DNA of 12,014 nt from an uncultured Flavobacteriales bacterium (GCA_938092195.1 CALKHD010000119.1:1-12014); one strand, 5' to 3'; positions 1-7,154 are shown, counted from the stretch's first letter. Notes: generated from the letters alone by a model not told the origin. A program made the numbers and translations.

Positions 1-336
1 AACATCTTGCTCGACGAGGGTGGAGGCCCCAATCACGTCGAGAACTTCTGTTTTGCCCCCATCCATGGCGACACGCAAACGGACGCGCTCATCCTCACGC
101 CGACCTACTACTACATCGGTCACTTCTCCAAGTTCATTGAATCAGGCGCGCGGCGGGTGAGCACATCGGCCAGCCGAAGCACCCTCGAAAGCACCACGTT
201 TGAGAACCCCTCAGGCGAAAAAGTGACCGTCGTGATGAACCGCACGGACGATCCGATCGACTATGCCTTGATTGTCGGCGAGCAGGAGGCCAACTTCACG
301 ATCTTGCCCCACGCCATGCAGACCTTGGTGTATTGA
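1..336 (+). CDS. GH30 family glycoside hydrolase, C-terminal fragment (5' end outside the window)
   Basis: The reading frame is open from the first base and stops with TGA at 334-336, so only about 111 C-terminal residues are visible. They match the end of GH30 enzymes (glucosylceramidase or beta-1,6-glucanase type): a GGPNHVENFC segment, a TPTYYYIGHFSKFIESGARR segment, and a closing beta-sandwich strand set that ends VVMNRTDDP...LPHAMQTLVY. In GH30 these elements form the last strand of the catalytic barrel and the attached beta-sandwich domain. Both catalytic glutamates would lie upstream of the window, so activity cannot be judged. GH30 enzymes usually cleave beta-linked glucosides or glucans outside the cytoplasm. 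With the GH5 gene further along this hints at polysaccharide use. The family call is strong and the exact substrate is unknown. Confidence 0.88.
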   Translation, partial: NILLDEGGGPNHVENFCFAPIHGDTQTDALILTPTYYYIGHFSKFIESGARRVSTSASRSTLESTTFENPSGEKVTVVMNRTDDPIDYALIVGEQEANFTILPHAMQTLVY

Positions 337-411
337 AATGCCCACAGTTCAGTGATAAGTACTAAAACGGTCTTTGGTTTCGACTCTGGTGGAAGGCCCG
401 ACTTTTCCGTC

Positions 412-1266
412 ATGCGAATCAAGGTTTTTATTGCGGTTTTCCTCCTTTTATTGAGTTTTGGGTTTGGCCGAGATTGTCGGGCTCAGAATGCTGTCGATGC
501 CATTGTGCCAGCGGTGATGGCGGCCGCTGTGGTTGCCGCTATTACGATTGAGACGGTCACGGAATCCCTCGAAGTGGAAGGGACGCGATATATGCTGGCC
601 AATCACCCGGAGATTGATGTATTCAACTTGAAGGTGATGGATTGGGCTGGCAAGAAATTGAGCGATGCGGCTGTCATGCGTCTTGTGGCTTTTAGCGTGA
701 AAGAAGTTGACATTGACGCATTTGAAGTGTCAGGTCGTAAGGTTTTGCTGATGTTCACTTCTCCTGGGTGGATCAATCAGGAAGGGGTCAATTTTGAAAA
801 GGTCCGGTTTGAACTTTTGGGGAAGGAAGATTGGGACGAGTGGATGATGCGTTATCTCAGTTTGGCCACTGAAGTGCCATTGAACATCGAGAGTCGGCGG
901 CTTCCGATATTGATTGAGGCTGATCAAAAGTCCTGTGAGAGTGGGGTTGATGGCCATTTCAAGCGCAGATCGACCCAACTTGATTCGGATCGGTGTTTTC
1001 GTCTCTCTGGTGAAACGATTGGTGTTGACCGGGTCCATCTGCGGTCAAGGGAATTGGATTATCTCGATGCAAAGGATAAGGAGCGCTTTTGTCTTCCTCT
1101 TTACGATGTCTCGGGAGACACCTATATCCGGGAAAAAAGAAGGGACTACCCTGTTCTCGTGCGTAACGAGAGAGCGATGGGGATTTATGATCCTGCGCTT
1201 GACGAGCTGGTTCTGCTCCAGACTCGCCTTGTCAATCGGATCACCGATTTTTTGCGTGTTGACTAG
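412..1266 (+). CDS. Hypothetical protein with signal peptide and a second hydrophobic stretch
   Basis: This is an unrecognised protein of 284 residues. The ATG at 412 is chosen over an in-frame GTG at 352 because it starts directly on a signal peptide: MRIK, a hydrophobic core FIAVFLLLLSFGFG, then a likely cleavage near CRAQ. Right after it, residues about 28-48 are Ala/Val/Ile-rich (IVPAVMAAAVVAAITI) and could be a membrane segment or a buried helix. The remainder is mixed alpha/beta with many charged residues and ends FLRVD. No catalytic motif is recognised. Three 60-base lines counted by hand (421, 661, 781) gave 42-50% G+C, against 47-58% in three lines from recQ and the FISUMP gene, so it may be slightly AT-richer; this is a rough sample. 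It sits 75 bp after the GH30 gene on the same strand, and a terminator lies about 140 bp downstream. Its envelope location is inferred from the signal peptide. Confidence 0.75.
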   Translation: MRIKVFIAVFLLLLSFGFGRDCRAQNAVDAIVPAVMAAAVVAAITIETVTESLEVEGTRYMLANHPEIDVFNLKVMDWAGKKLSDAAVMRLVAFSVKEVDIDAFEVSGRKVLLMFTSPGWINQEGVNFEKVRFELLGKEDWDEWMMRYLSLATEVPLNIESRRLPILIEADQKSCESGVDGHFKRRSTQLDSDRCFRLSGETIGVDRVHLRSRELDYLDAKDKERFCLPLYDVSGDTYIREKRRDYPVLVRNERAMGIYDPALDELVLLQTRLVNRITDFLRVD

Positions 1267-1326
1267 TATTCTTTTGAGGCCGTTAACCTAAGCATCACGA
1301 TTTCAATGTACTGTAAGCGCGAAGGA

Positions 1327-1399
1327 GCGGGCAACTTGCAGCTGGAACCTGTGGTTTCTTCCTCAGGTTCTTTGTTGGATTCAGGTTACTTGCCCATGC
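1327..1399 (+). other. Structured non-coding stretch (nested inverted repeats)
   Basis: This lies in the 246-bp gap between the hypothetical gene and the 3' end of the RimB-RimK gene; no plausible ORF covers the gap. GGGCAA at 1329-1334 pairs with TTGCCC at 1390-1395, and a further GC/GC pair is possible outside a 2-nt bulge. Nested within is a 7-bp hairpin of GAACCTG (1345-1351) with CAGGTTC (1364-1370), loop 12 nt. A second CAGGTT copy at 1382-1387 could compete for the same AACCTG arm. An intrinsic terminator follows at once. It may be the 3' UTR of the upstream gene or a small RNA. No convincing promoter was found and no known RNA family was recognised. Confidence 0.3.
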
Positions 1400-1403
1400 A
1401 ATG

Positions 1404-1437
1404 AGAAGTTATCTCCAAACGCGGAGGTGACTTTTTT
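1404..1437 (+). terminator. Rho-independent terminator, + strand
   Basis: AAGTTATCTCC at 1406-1416 pairs fully with GGAGGTGACTT at 1423-1433 (11 bp, two G-U pairs) across a 6-nt loop. The 3' arm runs into six T residues at 1432-1437. The orientation is clear: on the minus strand the T-run would come before the stem, so it does not serve the converging RimB-RimK gene. It would end transcripts from the GH30/hypothetical pair or from a small RNA starting in the gap. Confidence 0.75.
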
Positions 1438-1512
1438 GGGGCGGATTTCGGTCCCTTGAGAGCGCCGATGAACGCCATCCAAATGGGGTACAGAAATGCA
1501 TGAGAACCCGGG

Positions 1513-2874
1513 TCAAATGTTGAATTTGAGTCTGCGCTCTATGGCCAGAATCATGGAGTTGGCGATGTCGATTCCCGTGGCCTTTTCAATGCCTTCGAGT
1601 CCCGGTGAAGAATTGACTTCAAGCAGAAGTGGGCCTTTGTTGGAGCGGATGATGTCGACTCCGGCAACGGCCAAGTTCAGAGTTTTGGCCGCCTTGATGG
1701 CCAACTTGCGTTCATCGCTTGTGATCTTGATGATGGACGCTGTTCCGCCTTGGTGGATGTTGGCACGAAACTCCCCCTTTTCGGCTTGGCGCTGCATGGC
1801 GGCTACCACCTTGCCGTTGACCACAAAGCAGCGGATGTCTTGGCCATTGGCCTCCTTGATGAATTCTTGAACGAGGATGTTGGCCTTGACCGATTTGAAG
1901 GCGTTGATCACACTTTCTGCGGCCTTGTCGGTCTCTGCGAGGACGACCCCACGGCCTTGTGTAGACTCGAGGAGCTTGATGATCAATGGGGCCCCATTTA
2001 CCATGCGGATCAAGTCTTTGGTGTCCTGTGGCGATTTTGCAAAGCCGGTGATGGGGATGTTGATGTCGTTTTCTGAGAACAAGAGGGAGGCGAAGAGCTT
2101 GTCCCTCGATTGGGTGATGGCATCGGCTGAATTGAGGCAGTACACGCCCAAGTGCTTGAATTGCCGGAGCAGGGCACACCCGTAAAAAGTCACCGCGGGC
2201 TTGATGCGTGGAATGATGGCATCAAATTGGTTGAGGATGTTGCCGCCGCGGTATCTGATTTCAGGTGAATTCACGTCGAGCTTCATGTAGGAATGTTCGA
2301 CGTTGAGAAACACCATCTCATGCCCACGGGCCTCTCCAGCCTCTATGATCCTTTTGTTGCTGTACAACTTGGGGTTTGAGGCGAGTACGGCAATGCGGAG
2401 GCCATCTTTTTCCTTGTCAAACGCGTTGTACAGCGCCTTCAGTTCTGGCTCTGTGATCTCCCCTTGAGCGCACTCTTGGGACACGTCGACCAAAAAAGTA
2501 TCCATAAAGGCATCCCGTCCCAGCAACATCCGGAACTCCATGGTATCGCGGTTGGCGAGGGTGAGCTCCACTTTGAATTCATGCGGGCCCAACTTCATGG
2601 GTGAAGTGATCACGAGCCTTTCTTCGGAAATGCCGGAGGTGTTTTTGATCAGCCGCCGTCCCGTCACCCTCTCTTCACAGGAGAGGATGATGCTTCGGTT
2701 GTCTTGGATAGGGTTGATTTCGAATTTGACCCACTCCTGACCGTCTTTGATGAACGGCTTGATTTTGTTGGCTTGGAGTGACGATGTCTTGGCGCCTGAA
2801 TCGACGCGGGCTTTGACTGCAGGAATCCCCAACTTTGGGAATCCGCACCATTCGACGCTTCCGATGACATTCAT
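1513..2874 (-). CDS. rimK: RimB-RimK fusion: retropepsin-like zinc-protease-family domain plus ATP-grasp glutamate ligase
   Basis: The protein has 453 residues. Residues 1-140 match the RimB/'ATP-dependent zinc protease' family, with the diagnostic VEW..FP.LGIPAVKARVDSGAKTSSL; D25-S-G is the retropepsin-like aspartate motif. Residues about 160-453 form an ATP-grasp RimK domain: SRDKLFASLLF, the nucleotide-binding strand PLIIKLLESTQGRGVVLAE, QEFIKEANGQDIRCFVV and the metal-binding EVNSSPGLEGIE. RimK ligases add glutamates to the C-terminus of ribosomal protein S6, and RimB proteins are encoded with rimK in other bacteria; here the two are fused. The ATG at 2874 is preferred over upstream in-frame starts at 2913 and 2952 because homology begins directly with it. 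A weak promoter candidate (TTC-N19-TAATTTCG, -7 element at 2895-2902) lies upstream and would leave a leader of about 15 nt. The S6 substrate is assigned by family only. Confidence 0.9.
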   Translation of the reverse strand: MNVIGSVEWCGFPKLGIPAVKARVDSGAKTSSLQANKIKPFIKDGQEWVKFEINPIQDNRSIILSCEERVTGRRLIKNTSGISEERLVITSPMKLGPHEFKVELTLANRDTMEFRMLLGRDAFMDTFLVDVSQECAQGEITEPELKALYNAFDKEKDGLRIAVLASNPKLYSNKRIIEAGEARGHEMVFLNVEHSYMKLDVNSPEIRYRGGNILNQFDAIIPRIKPAVTFYGCALLRQFKHLGVYCLNSADAITQSRDKLFASLLFSENDINIPITGFAKSPQDTKDLIRMVNGAPLIIKLLESTQGRGVVLAETDKAAESVINAFKSVKANILVQEFIKEANGQDIRCFVVNGKVVAAMQRQAEKGEFRANIHQGGTASIIKITSDERKLAIKAAKTLNLAVAGVDIIRSNKGPLLLEVNSSPGLEGIEKATGIDIANSMILAIERRLKFNI

Positions 2875-2979
2875 GGGTTTGGAATAAAAAAGCGCGAAAT
2901 TATGCTTTAACATGGTCCGATGAACAGACCGGTGCAGTGATGCTATTGTCAAGGCTGCATGAAGCGGATGTGAGGTGGT

Positions 2980-4794
2980 TCACACGTTCGTTTGATGCAA
3001 TGCATCGAGAAAGGCTTGGCCGAACTTTTCGATTTTGACTTTGCCGAAACCGTTCACGGACTCCAAGTCTGCCAACGTCTGGGGAAGTTCTGTGCAGAGT
3101 TCCTTCAGGGAGCGGTCGGACAGGACGAGGTAGGCGGGCACATTGGACGTCTTGGCCAATTGGGTGCGCACCGAACGCAGCGCCTCAAAGCGCATTTGAT
3201 TGTCTGAGCCTGCCTCAAAATCTGGGGTTTGAGCCCGTTTTCCAGATTTTTTGATGGGTTTGGTTTCCTTAAAGGCTGTGAGCATGACCTGCGCCTGGCC
3301 TCGGAGGACTTTCCAAGAGCGCCCGTTCAGTTCGACCACTGGAAACTTGCCGACGCTTTGGTTCAGCCATCCTTGCTGGATCAACTCCTTGCCGATGCTC
3401 ATCCAGTGCTGCTTGCTCTTATCCGCGCCGATGCCGTGGGTGGACAATGCCTGCTGCGCTGCGGTGATTTTTTGGGCCTGTGATCCCCGGAGGATGTCCA
3501 CGATGTGGGCCAATCCATAGGACCATTCCAAACGGGCCACGGTCGAAAGCAGTTTCTGGGCGTCCTCGGTGCCGTCGTGTTGTTCGAAGGTGGTCTCGCA
3601 ATTGTCGCAGTTGCCACAGTCCTCTTTCAGTTCCTCTCCGAAATACTGCAGCAAGATTTTGCGCCGGCACACCCTTGAATCTGCAAAGTCTTGCATGCGC
3701 CTGAGCTTGCCGAGCATCACGTTGCTCTGGTCGAGATTGCCATCGACTTCGCAGTGGGTGGACAAGGTGCGGAAATCGCCCCCTCCATGCAGGAGCAGGG
3801 CTTTGCTGTCGAGCCCATCGCGGCCTGCACGGCCCGTTTCCTGGTAGTACCCTTCTATGTTTTTGGGCAGGTTCATATGGACCACATAGCGCACGTTGTT
3901 TTTGTCGATGCCCATGCCAAAGGCAATGGTGGCCACCATGATGTTGATCTCGTCCCGGATGAACTGCTCTTGGCGCTCCATGCGCTCTTGGCTGGAGAGT
4001 CCCGCGTGGTAGCACTCGGCCTTGTACCCCGCCTCTTGCAGCCGGTCGGCCATTTCTTGTGTGCGTTTGCGCGACAGGCAATAGACGATGCCCGATTCCG
4101 ATGGATGGTGGGCAATGAATTCGAGGAGTTGGGCGACCTCGTCAATGCGGGGCTTGGCAGTGTAATGGATCTCGGGCCGGTCAAAGCTGTTCTCGAACAG
4201 GGCGGCGTTTTCGAGCCCGAGCTGTCGGATGATGTCCTGCTTGGTAGCATGATCTGCCGTGGCGGTCAGGGCCAGAACGGGTGTGTCTGGAAAGTGGGTG
4301 GACAGGTCCTTGAGCTTGGTGTAGGCGGGGCGAAAGTCATGGCCCCACGAGCTGATGCAGTGGGCCTCATCTACGGCAATCATGTCGATTTTAATGGTCT
4401 TGAGGCGCTCGAGCAGCGCGCCTTTCAAGCTCATCAAGCGCTCGGGCGCGATGTACAGCAATTTCATTTTGCCATCTCCGATGGCGTTGAAAATTCGATT
4501 GGATTCTTCGGTGCTTTGACTGGAGTTGAGGTAAGCGGCGTCGATGCCCTTGAGCCGCAGGTCGTCCACTTGGTCCTTCATCAAGGCAATCAGGGGCGAA
4601 ATCACCAACGTCAACCCAGATCGAAGAACGGCCGGAAGCTGGTAGCACATGGATTTACCCCCGCCCGTAGGCATGATCACCAATGCGTTGTTGCCTTGCA
4701 TCACTTCTGCGATGACGGGCTTCTGGGCAGGCCGTAAATCTGGGTACCCCCAATAGTGGTTCAAACATGTGAGAATGTCCTGCGCGTGAAGCAT
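2980..4794 (-). CDS. recQ: ATP-dependent DNA helicase RecQ
   Basis: A full-length RecQ of 604 residues, near the usual bacterial length of about 610. In order: the WGYPDLRPAQ Q-motif region (15-24), Walker A PTGGGKS (42-48), DEAH box (142-145) inside VDEAHCISSWGHDFRPAY, LALTATA (174-180), the helicase C lobe with FGMGIDKNNVRYVVH and YYQETGRAGRDG (316-327), a four-Cys zinc site at C376, C393, C396 and C399, an RQC winged helix (about 410-505) and an HRDC domain (about 532-600). RecQ unwinds DNA 3'-5' in recombination and replication-fork repair in the cytoplasm. The ATG at 4794 is chosen over an in-frame TTG at 4830 because that TTG fits a -33 promoter element and RecQ homology starts soon after 4794. 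All key motifs look intact. The RimB-RimK gene lies 105 bp downstream on the same strand. Confidence 0.97.
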   Translation of the reverse strand: MLHAQDILTCLNHYWGYPDLRPAQKPVIAEVMQGNNALVIMPTGGGKSMCYQLPAVLRSGLTLVISPLIALMKDQVDDLRLKGIDAAYLNSSQSTEESNRIFNAIGDGKMKLLYIAPERLMSLKGALLERLKTIKIDMIAVDEAHCISSWGHDFRPAYTKLKDLSTHFPDTPVLALTATADHATKQDIIRQLGLENAALFENSFDRPEIHYTAKPRIDEVAQLLEFIAHHPSESGIVYCLSRKRTQEMADRLQEAGYKAECYHAGLSSQERMERQEQFIRDEINIMVATIAFGMGIDKNNVRYVVHMNLPKNIEGYYQETGRAGRDGLDSKALLLHGGGDFRTLSTHCEVDGNLDQSNVMLGKLRRMQDFADSRVCRRKILLQYFGEELKEDCGNCDNCETTFEQHDGTEDAQKLLSTVARLEWSYGLAHIVDILRGSQAQKITAAQQALSTHGIGADKSKQHWMSIGKELIQQGWLNQSVGKFPVVELNGRSWKVLRGQAQVMLTAFKETKPIKKSGKRAQTPDFEAGSDNQMRFEALRSVRTQLAKTSNVPAYLVLSDRSLKELCTELPQTLADLESVNGFGKVKIEKFGQAFLDALHQTNV

Positions 4795-4800
4795 ATTGGG

Positions 4801-4830
4801 CAAAGTTGTAGACCCGAATTTAAGGGCCAA
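4801..4830 (-). promoter_or_regulatory. Candidate recQ promoter (Bacteroidota -33/-7 type)
   Basis: Read on the minus strand, TTG at 4830-4828 is followed by exactly 19 bases and then CAACTTTG at 4808-4801. The Bacteroidota housekeeping consensus is TTG-N19 to 21-TAnnTTTG, so only the first base of the -7 element differs. The -7 element ends 6 nt before the recQ ATG, which predicts a very short leader or a leaderless mRNA. The match is seen directly; promoter function is inferred. Confidence 0.45.
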
Positions 4831-4878
4831 AGGAAGCAGTGTGGAGGCGGGCCAGGGCGGATTCCCCGATATTCGGGC

Positions 4879-5844
4879 ATGAAAGGTTTTGTGTTCGCAT
4901 TGTGTCTGATTCCCGGGATTCTATGTGGCCAAGAGGGCATCGATTGCTCGGCGATTTCTTTTGATGCAGATGGTGACATGAACATTGGGGTCTCTGATTT
5001 GGTGGCTTTTCTGGGGGTTTTTGGGGCCAATTTTGACCTCGATGGGGACGGCGTTTTGGATTGTGTGGACGATTGCGTGGGGGAGTATGATGTCTGCGGC
5101 GTTTGCAATGGCAATGGGCCCAGTTTTCCGTTGGATTCTGTGGTGTACTCCACCGACAGCGTATTTGTAGACGCCATGGGAGAGTTTGTGACGTTTGAGG
5201 TTGCAGACACGGTGACTGTCTTCGCCTGTGACCCTCCTTTTTTCTGCGGTGATTCCACAGCGTACAATGGCCATGATTATGCGACGGTGGCCATTGGCTC
5301 CCAGTGTTGGTTCAAGGACAACCTGCAAACGCCCCTCTATGCAGACGGAACACCCATCCCCGAGGTTACAGACGCCGCGGCCTGGTCAGCACTTTCTGCG
5401 GGAGCCCGATGTGATTACGGCAACAACAGCTTCAGTGTTGACACCTATGGCCGGCTCTACAATAGGGAAGCTGTGAACCACGACAGCGGCCTGTGCCCAG
5501 CCGGATGGCATGTGCCGTCTGATGCGGAATGGTGGATGTTGGAAGGCCATGTGGGCGCCCAAGGGTTTGCCGGACAAGAAGGGGCGGCATTGAAGTCGAC
5601 CGTCGGATGGGACAATACAGGCAATGGCACAGACGACTTTGGATTTACAGCCTTGCCCGGAGGGTATCGTTTTGTAGACGGCAGTTTCTTTAGCCAGGGC
5701 TCCATCGGTTACTGGTGGAGCGCGTCATCCTTTGGGAGCGAGTCGTGGGCCAGGGGCATGCTCAGCGAGGACCCTGAGGTGATCCGTGGCAGTTTTGACC
5801 CCCGAGGCGCCTTCTCGGTGCGTTGTCTTCAGGATGAAGAATGA
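4879..5844 (+). CDS. Secreted FISUMP-domain protein with dockerin-like and Asp-rich calcium-loop segment
   Basis: The protein has 321 residues. The ATG at 4879 starts a signal peptide (MKGFVFALCLIPGILCGQ); an in-frame GTG at 4756 would overlap recQ and bury it. Residues 23-50 are dockerin/EF-hand-like (DADGDMNIGVSDLVAFLGVFG), followed by DLDGDG and CVDDCVGEYDVCGVCNGNG, resembling thrombospondin type 3 calcium-binding linkers. Residues about 123-318 form a FISUMP domain (Fibrobacter succinogenes major paralogous domain): the opening YNGHDYATVAIGSQCWFKDNL, LCPAGWHVPSDAEWWMLE, LPGGYR, GYWWSAS and the closing SVRCLQ. FISUMP proteins are common secreted or surface proteins of Bacteroidota and Fibrobacteres, and their biochemical role is unknown. 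The last residues (SVRCLQDEE) are not a T9SS sorting tail, so the export route past the periplasm is unclear. It is divergent from recQ, and a CCCGA-TAT-TCGGG hairpin sits just before the ATG. Confidence 0.88.
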   Translation: MKGFVFALCLIPGILCGQEGIDCSAISFDADGDMNIGVSDLVAFLGVFGANFDLDGDGVLDCVDDCVGEYDVCGVCNGNGPSFPLDSVVYSTDSVFVDAMGEFVTFEVADTVTVFACDPPFFCGDSTAYNGHDYATVAIGSQCWFKDNLQTPLYADGTPIPEVTDAAAWSALSAGARCDYGNNSFSVDTYGRLYNREAVNHDSGLCPAGWHVPSDAEWWMLEGHVGAQGFAGQEGAALKSTVGWDNTGNGTDDFGFTALPGGYRFVDGSFFSQGSIGYWWSASSFGSESWARGMLSEDPEVIRGSFDPRGAFSVRCLQDEE

Positions 5845-5924
5845 ACCCAACACGGCTTGATTTTTTTGGCAAGGTTGTGGCCAGGCTGTGTGTGAAGCGG
5901 GATGAGGAGTGCGACATTTGACGC

Positions 5925-7154
5925 ATGGATTCACTGTCGCAGATTGTGTTGGGGGCTGCCGTGGGAGAGGTCGTGTTGGGCCGCCGCATTGGCAACCGCG
6001 CTATGGTCTGGGGGGCCGTGGCGGGGACCATTCCCGACATGGACGTCTTGGGCAAATTCTTCTTAAGTGAACTCGACAACCTCGGGTTCCACCGAGGCAT
6101 CAGCCACAGCTTGCTGTTTTGCGTGTTGGGCGCATTGGCCTTTGGTTGGATCACGGACAGGCTGTACCGAAGCCGCCACCACGCGTGGATGGCCGTTGCG
6201 ACCAAGGCGGCGGCAGCTGTGTTGGTTGGATTCGTGGTCAACTTCATCACGCAGATCGTTTCTCCCGGAGGATGGTGGCCCGTGGCCATCTACGTTCCGT
6301 TGGCGGGCGCCTGGTTGTGGCGGCATGGCCAAAGGCGGTATTTCAGCAGAAATTGGAACGCGCCGGATGCCGACCTTAAAGGGTGGGTTCTGCTGTTTTT
6401 CTGGGGCTTTCTCACCCACACCTTGCTCGATTGCTTCACCACGTATGGCACCCAATTGTTTGCTCCGTTTTCTGACCAGCGCGTGGCGTGGGGCACGATT
6501 GCGGTGGCCGACCCGCTGTACACCTTTCCCTTTCTCGCTTGTCTCCTGGTGGCAGCTCGCTTTGCCCGCGAAGACCAGCGACGGAGGCTTTGGAATGGCC
6601 TCGGTTTGGGATGGAGCTGCCTGTATTTGGCCTTGACTGCCATCAACTGTCATCAAGTACAGGGACGCTTTGAAGCGGCATTGGAAAAGCAAGAAATCGC
6701 ACATGAGCGGTTCTTGATTACGCCCACCATCTTCAACAACCTTCTTTGGAACGGGGTGGTGGACACCGGCGACCAATACCTATTGGCTCAACATTCGATT
6801 TTGGACGAGGTCCCCATTGTTTTTCACCCTGTAGACAAGGGGTACGGTCTTCTGCACAACGTCGATACGGATGAGACGATGAAGGTATTGCGTTGGTTCA
6901 GTGCGGGGTACCTCAATGCGGTCCGCCGAGATGATGGCTCTTTGCAGTTGAATGACTTGCGTTTCGGAACCTTTACTGGACGAGGTGAAGGGGCCGACGA
7001 CTACATCTTTCGCTTCAAGCTCATCGATCACGGCCCCAATGCGCCCTATGGCTTTGAGCGTGCCCAAGGTGGGCCTCCTGACCGGAAGGCAGAGGACATG
7101 ATGAAGGGTCTGTTTGAGCGCGCTGGAGGACTTTCTCCAGAGGACGCACCGTGA
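5925..7154 (+). CDS. YdjM-type membrane-bound predicted metal-dependent hydrolase
   Basis: The protein has 409 residues from an ATG at 5925. The N-terminal half matches the YdjM/LexA-regulated membrane hydrolase family (DUF457-like): MDSLSQIVLGAAVGE at the start, IPDMD (36-40), FHRGISHSLLF (55-65) and THTLLDCFTTYGTQLFAPFSD (164-184). The conserved Asp and His residues (D38, D40, H56, H61, H165, D169) are the presumed metal ligands. Several hydrophobic stretches (about 27-36, 64-78, 96-112, 121-133, 154-168, 200-212, 226-240) indicate an inner-membrane protein. Residues about 245-409 are a soluble tail ending LSPEDAP. The family's substrate is not established; E. coli YdjM belongs to the SOS regulon, but no LexA box was seen here. 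It lies 80 bp after the FISUMP gene on the same strand, with a T-run at 5861-5867 but no supporting stem between them. Confidence 0.88.
   Translation: MDSLSQIVLGAAVGEVVLGRRIGNRAMVWGAVAGTIPDMDVLGKFFLSELDNLGFHRGISHSLLFCVLGALAFGWITDRLYRSRHHAWMAVATKAAAAVLVGFVVNFITQIVSPGGWWPVAIYVPLAGAWLWRHGQRRYFSRNWNAPDADLKGWVLLFFWGFLTHTLLDCFTTYGTQLFAPFSDQRVAWGTIAVADPLYTFPFLACLLVAARFAREDQRRRLWNGLGLGWSCLYLALTAINCHQVQGRFEAALEKQEIAHERFLITPTIFNNLLWNGVVDTGDQYLLAQHSILDEVPIVFHPVDKGYGLLHNVDTDETMKVLRWFSAGYLNAVRRDDGSLQLNDLRFGTFTGRGEGADDYIFRFKLIDHGPNAPYGFERAQGGPPDRKAEDMMKGLFERAGGLSPEDAP

Noticed and set aside
352..411. GTG start giving a 20-residue extension of the hypothetical protein
   Set aside because: It would place a polar stretch before an ideal signal peptide; the ATG at 412 is the better start.
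1267..1403. tRNA or known riboswitch in the gene-free gap
   Set aside because: No cloverleaf, no T-loop consensus and no recognised riboswitch core; only the simple inverted repeats reported above.
3419..4081. A 220-codon minus-strand frame inside recQ
   Set aside because: A +1-type shadow of the recQ frame with an Arg/His/Pro-rich translation; the RecQ frame across it is continuous, so no frameshift is implied.
3691..4737. A 348-codon open frame on the + strand opposite recQ
   Set aside because: It is entirely antisense to a complete RecQ with all motifs intact; its translation shows no recognisable domain.
4756..4878. GTG start giving a 41-residue extension of the FISUMP protein
   Set aside because: It overlaps the recQ start and promoter region and would bury the signal peptide; the ATG at 4879 fits.
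5826..5867. Possible terminator after the FISUMP gene (TCTTCA/TGAAGA stem plus seven T at 5861-5867)
   Set aside because: The 6-bp A/T-rich stem (5826-5840) lies inside the coding end and about 20 nt before the T-run, so it does not form a normal intrinsic terminator.
6063..6776. A 237-codon open frame on the minus strand opposite the YdjM-type gene
   Set aside because: Antisense shadow of a well-supported membrane protein; its composition is rich in Arg, Pro and Gln without any motif.
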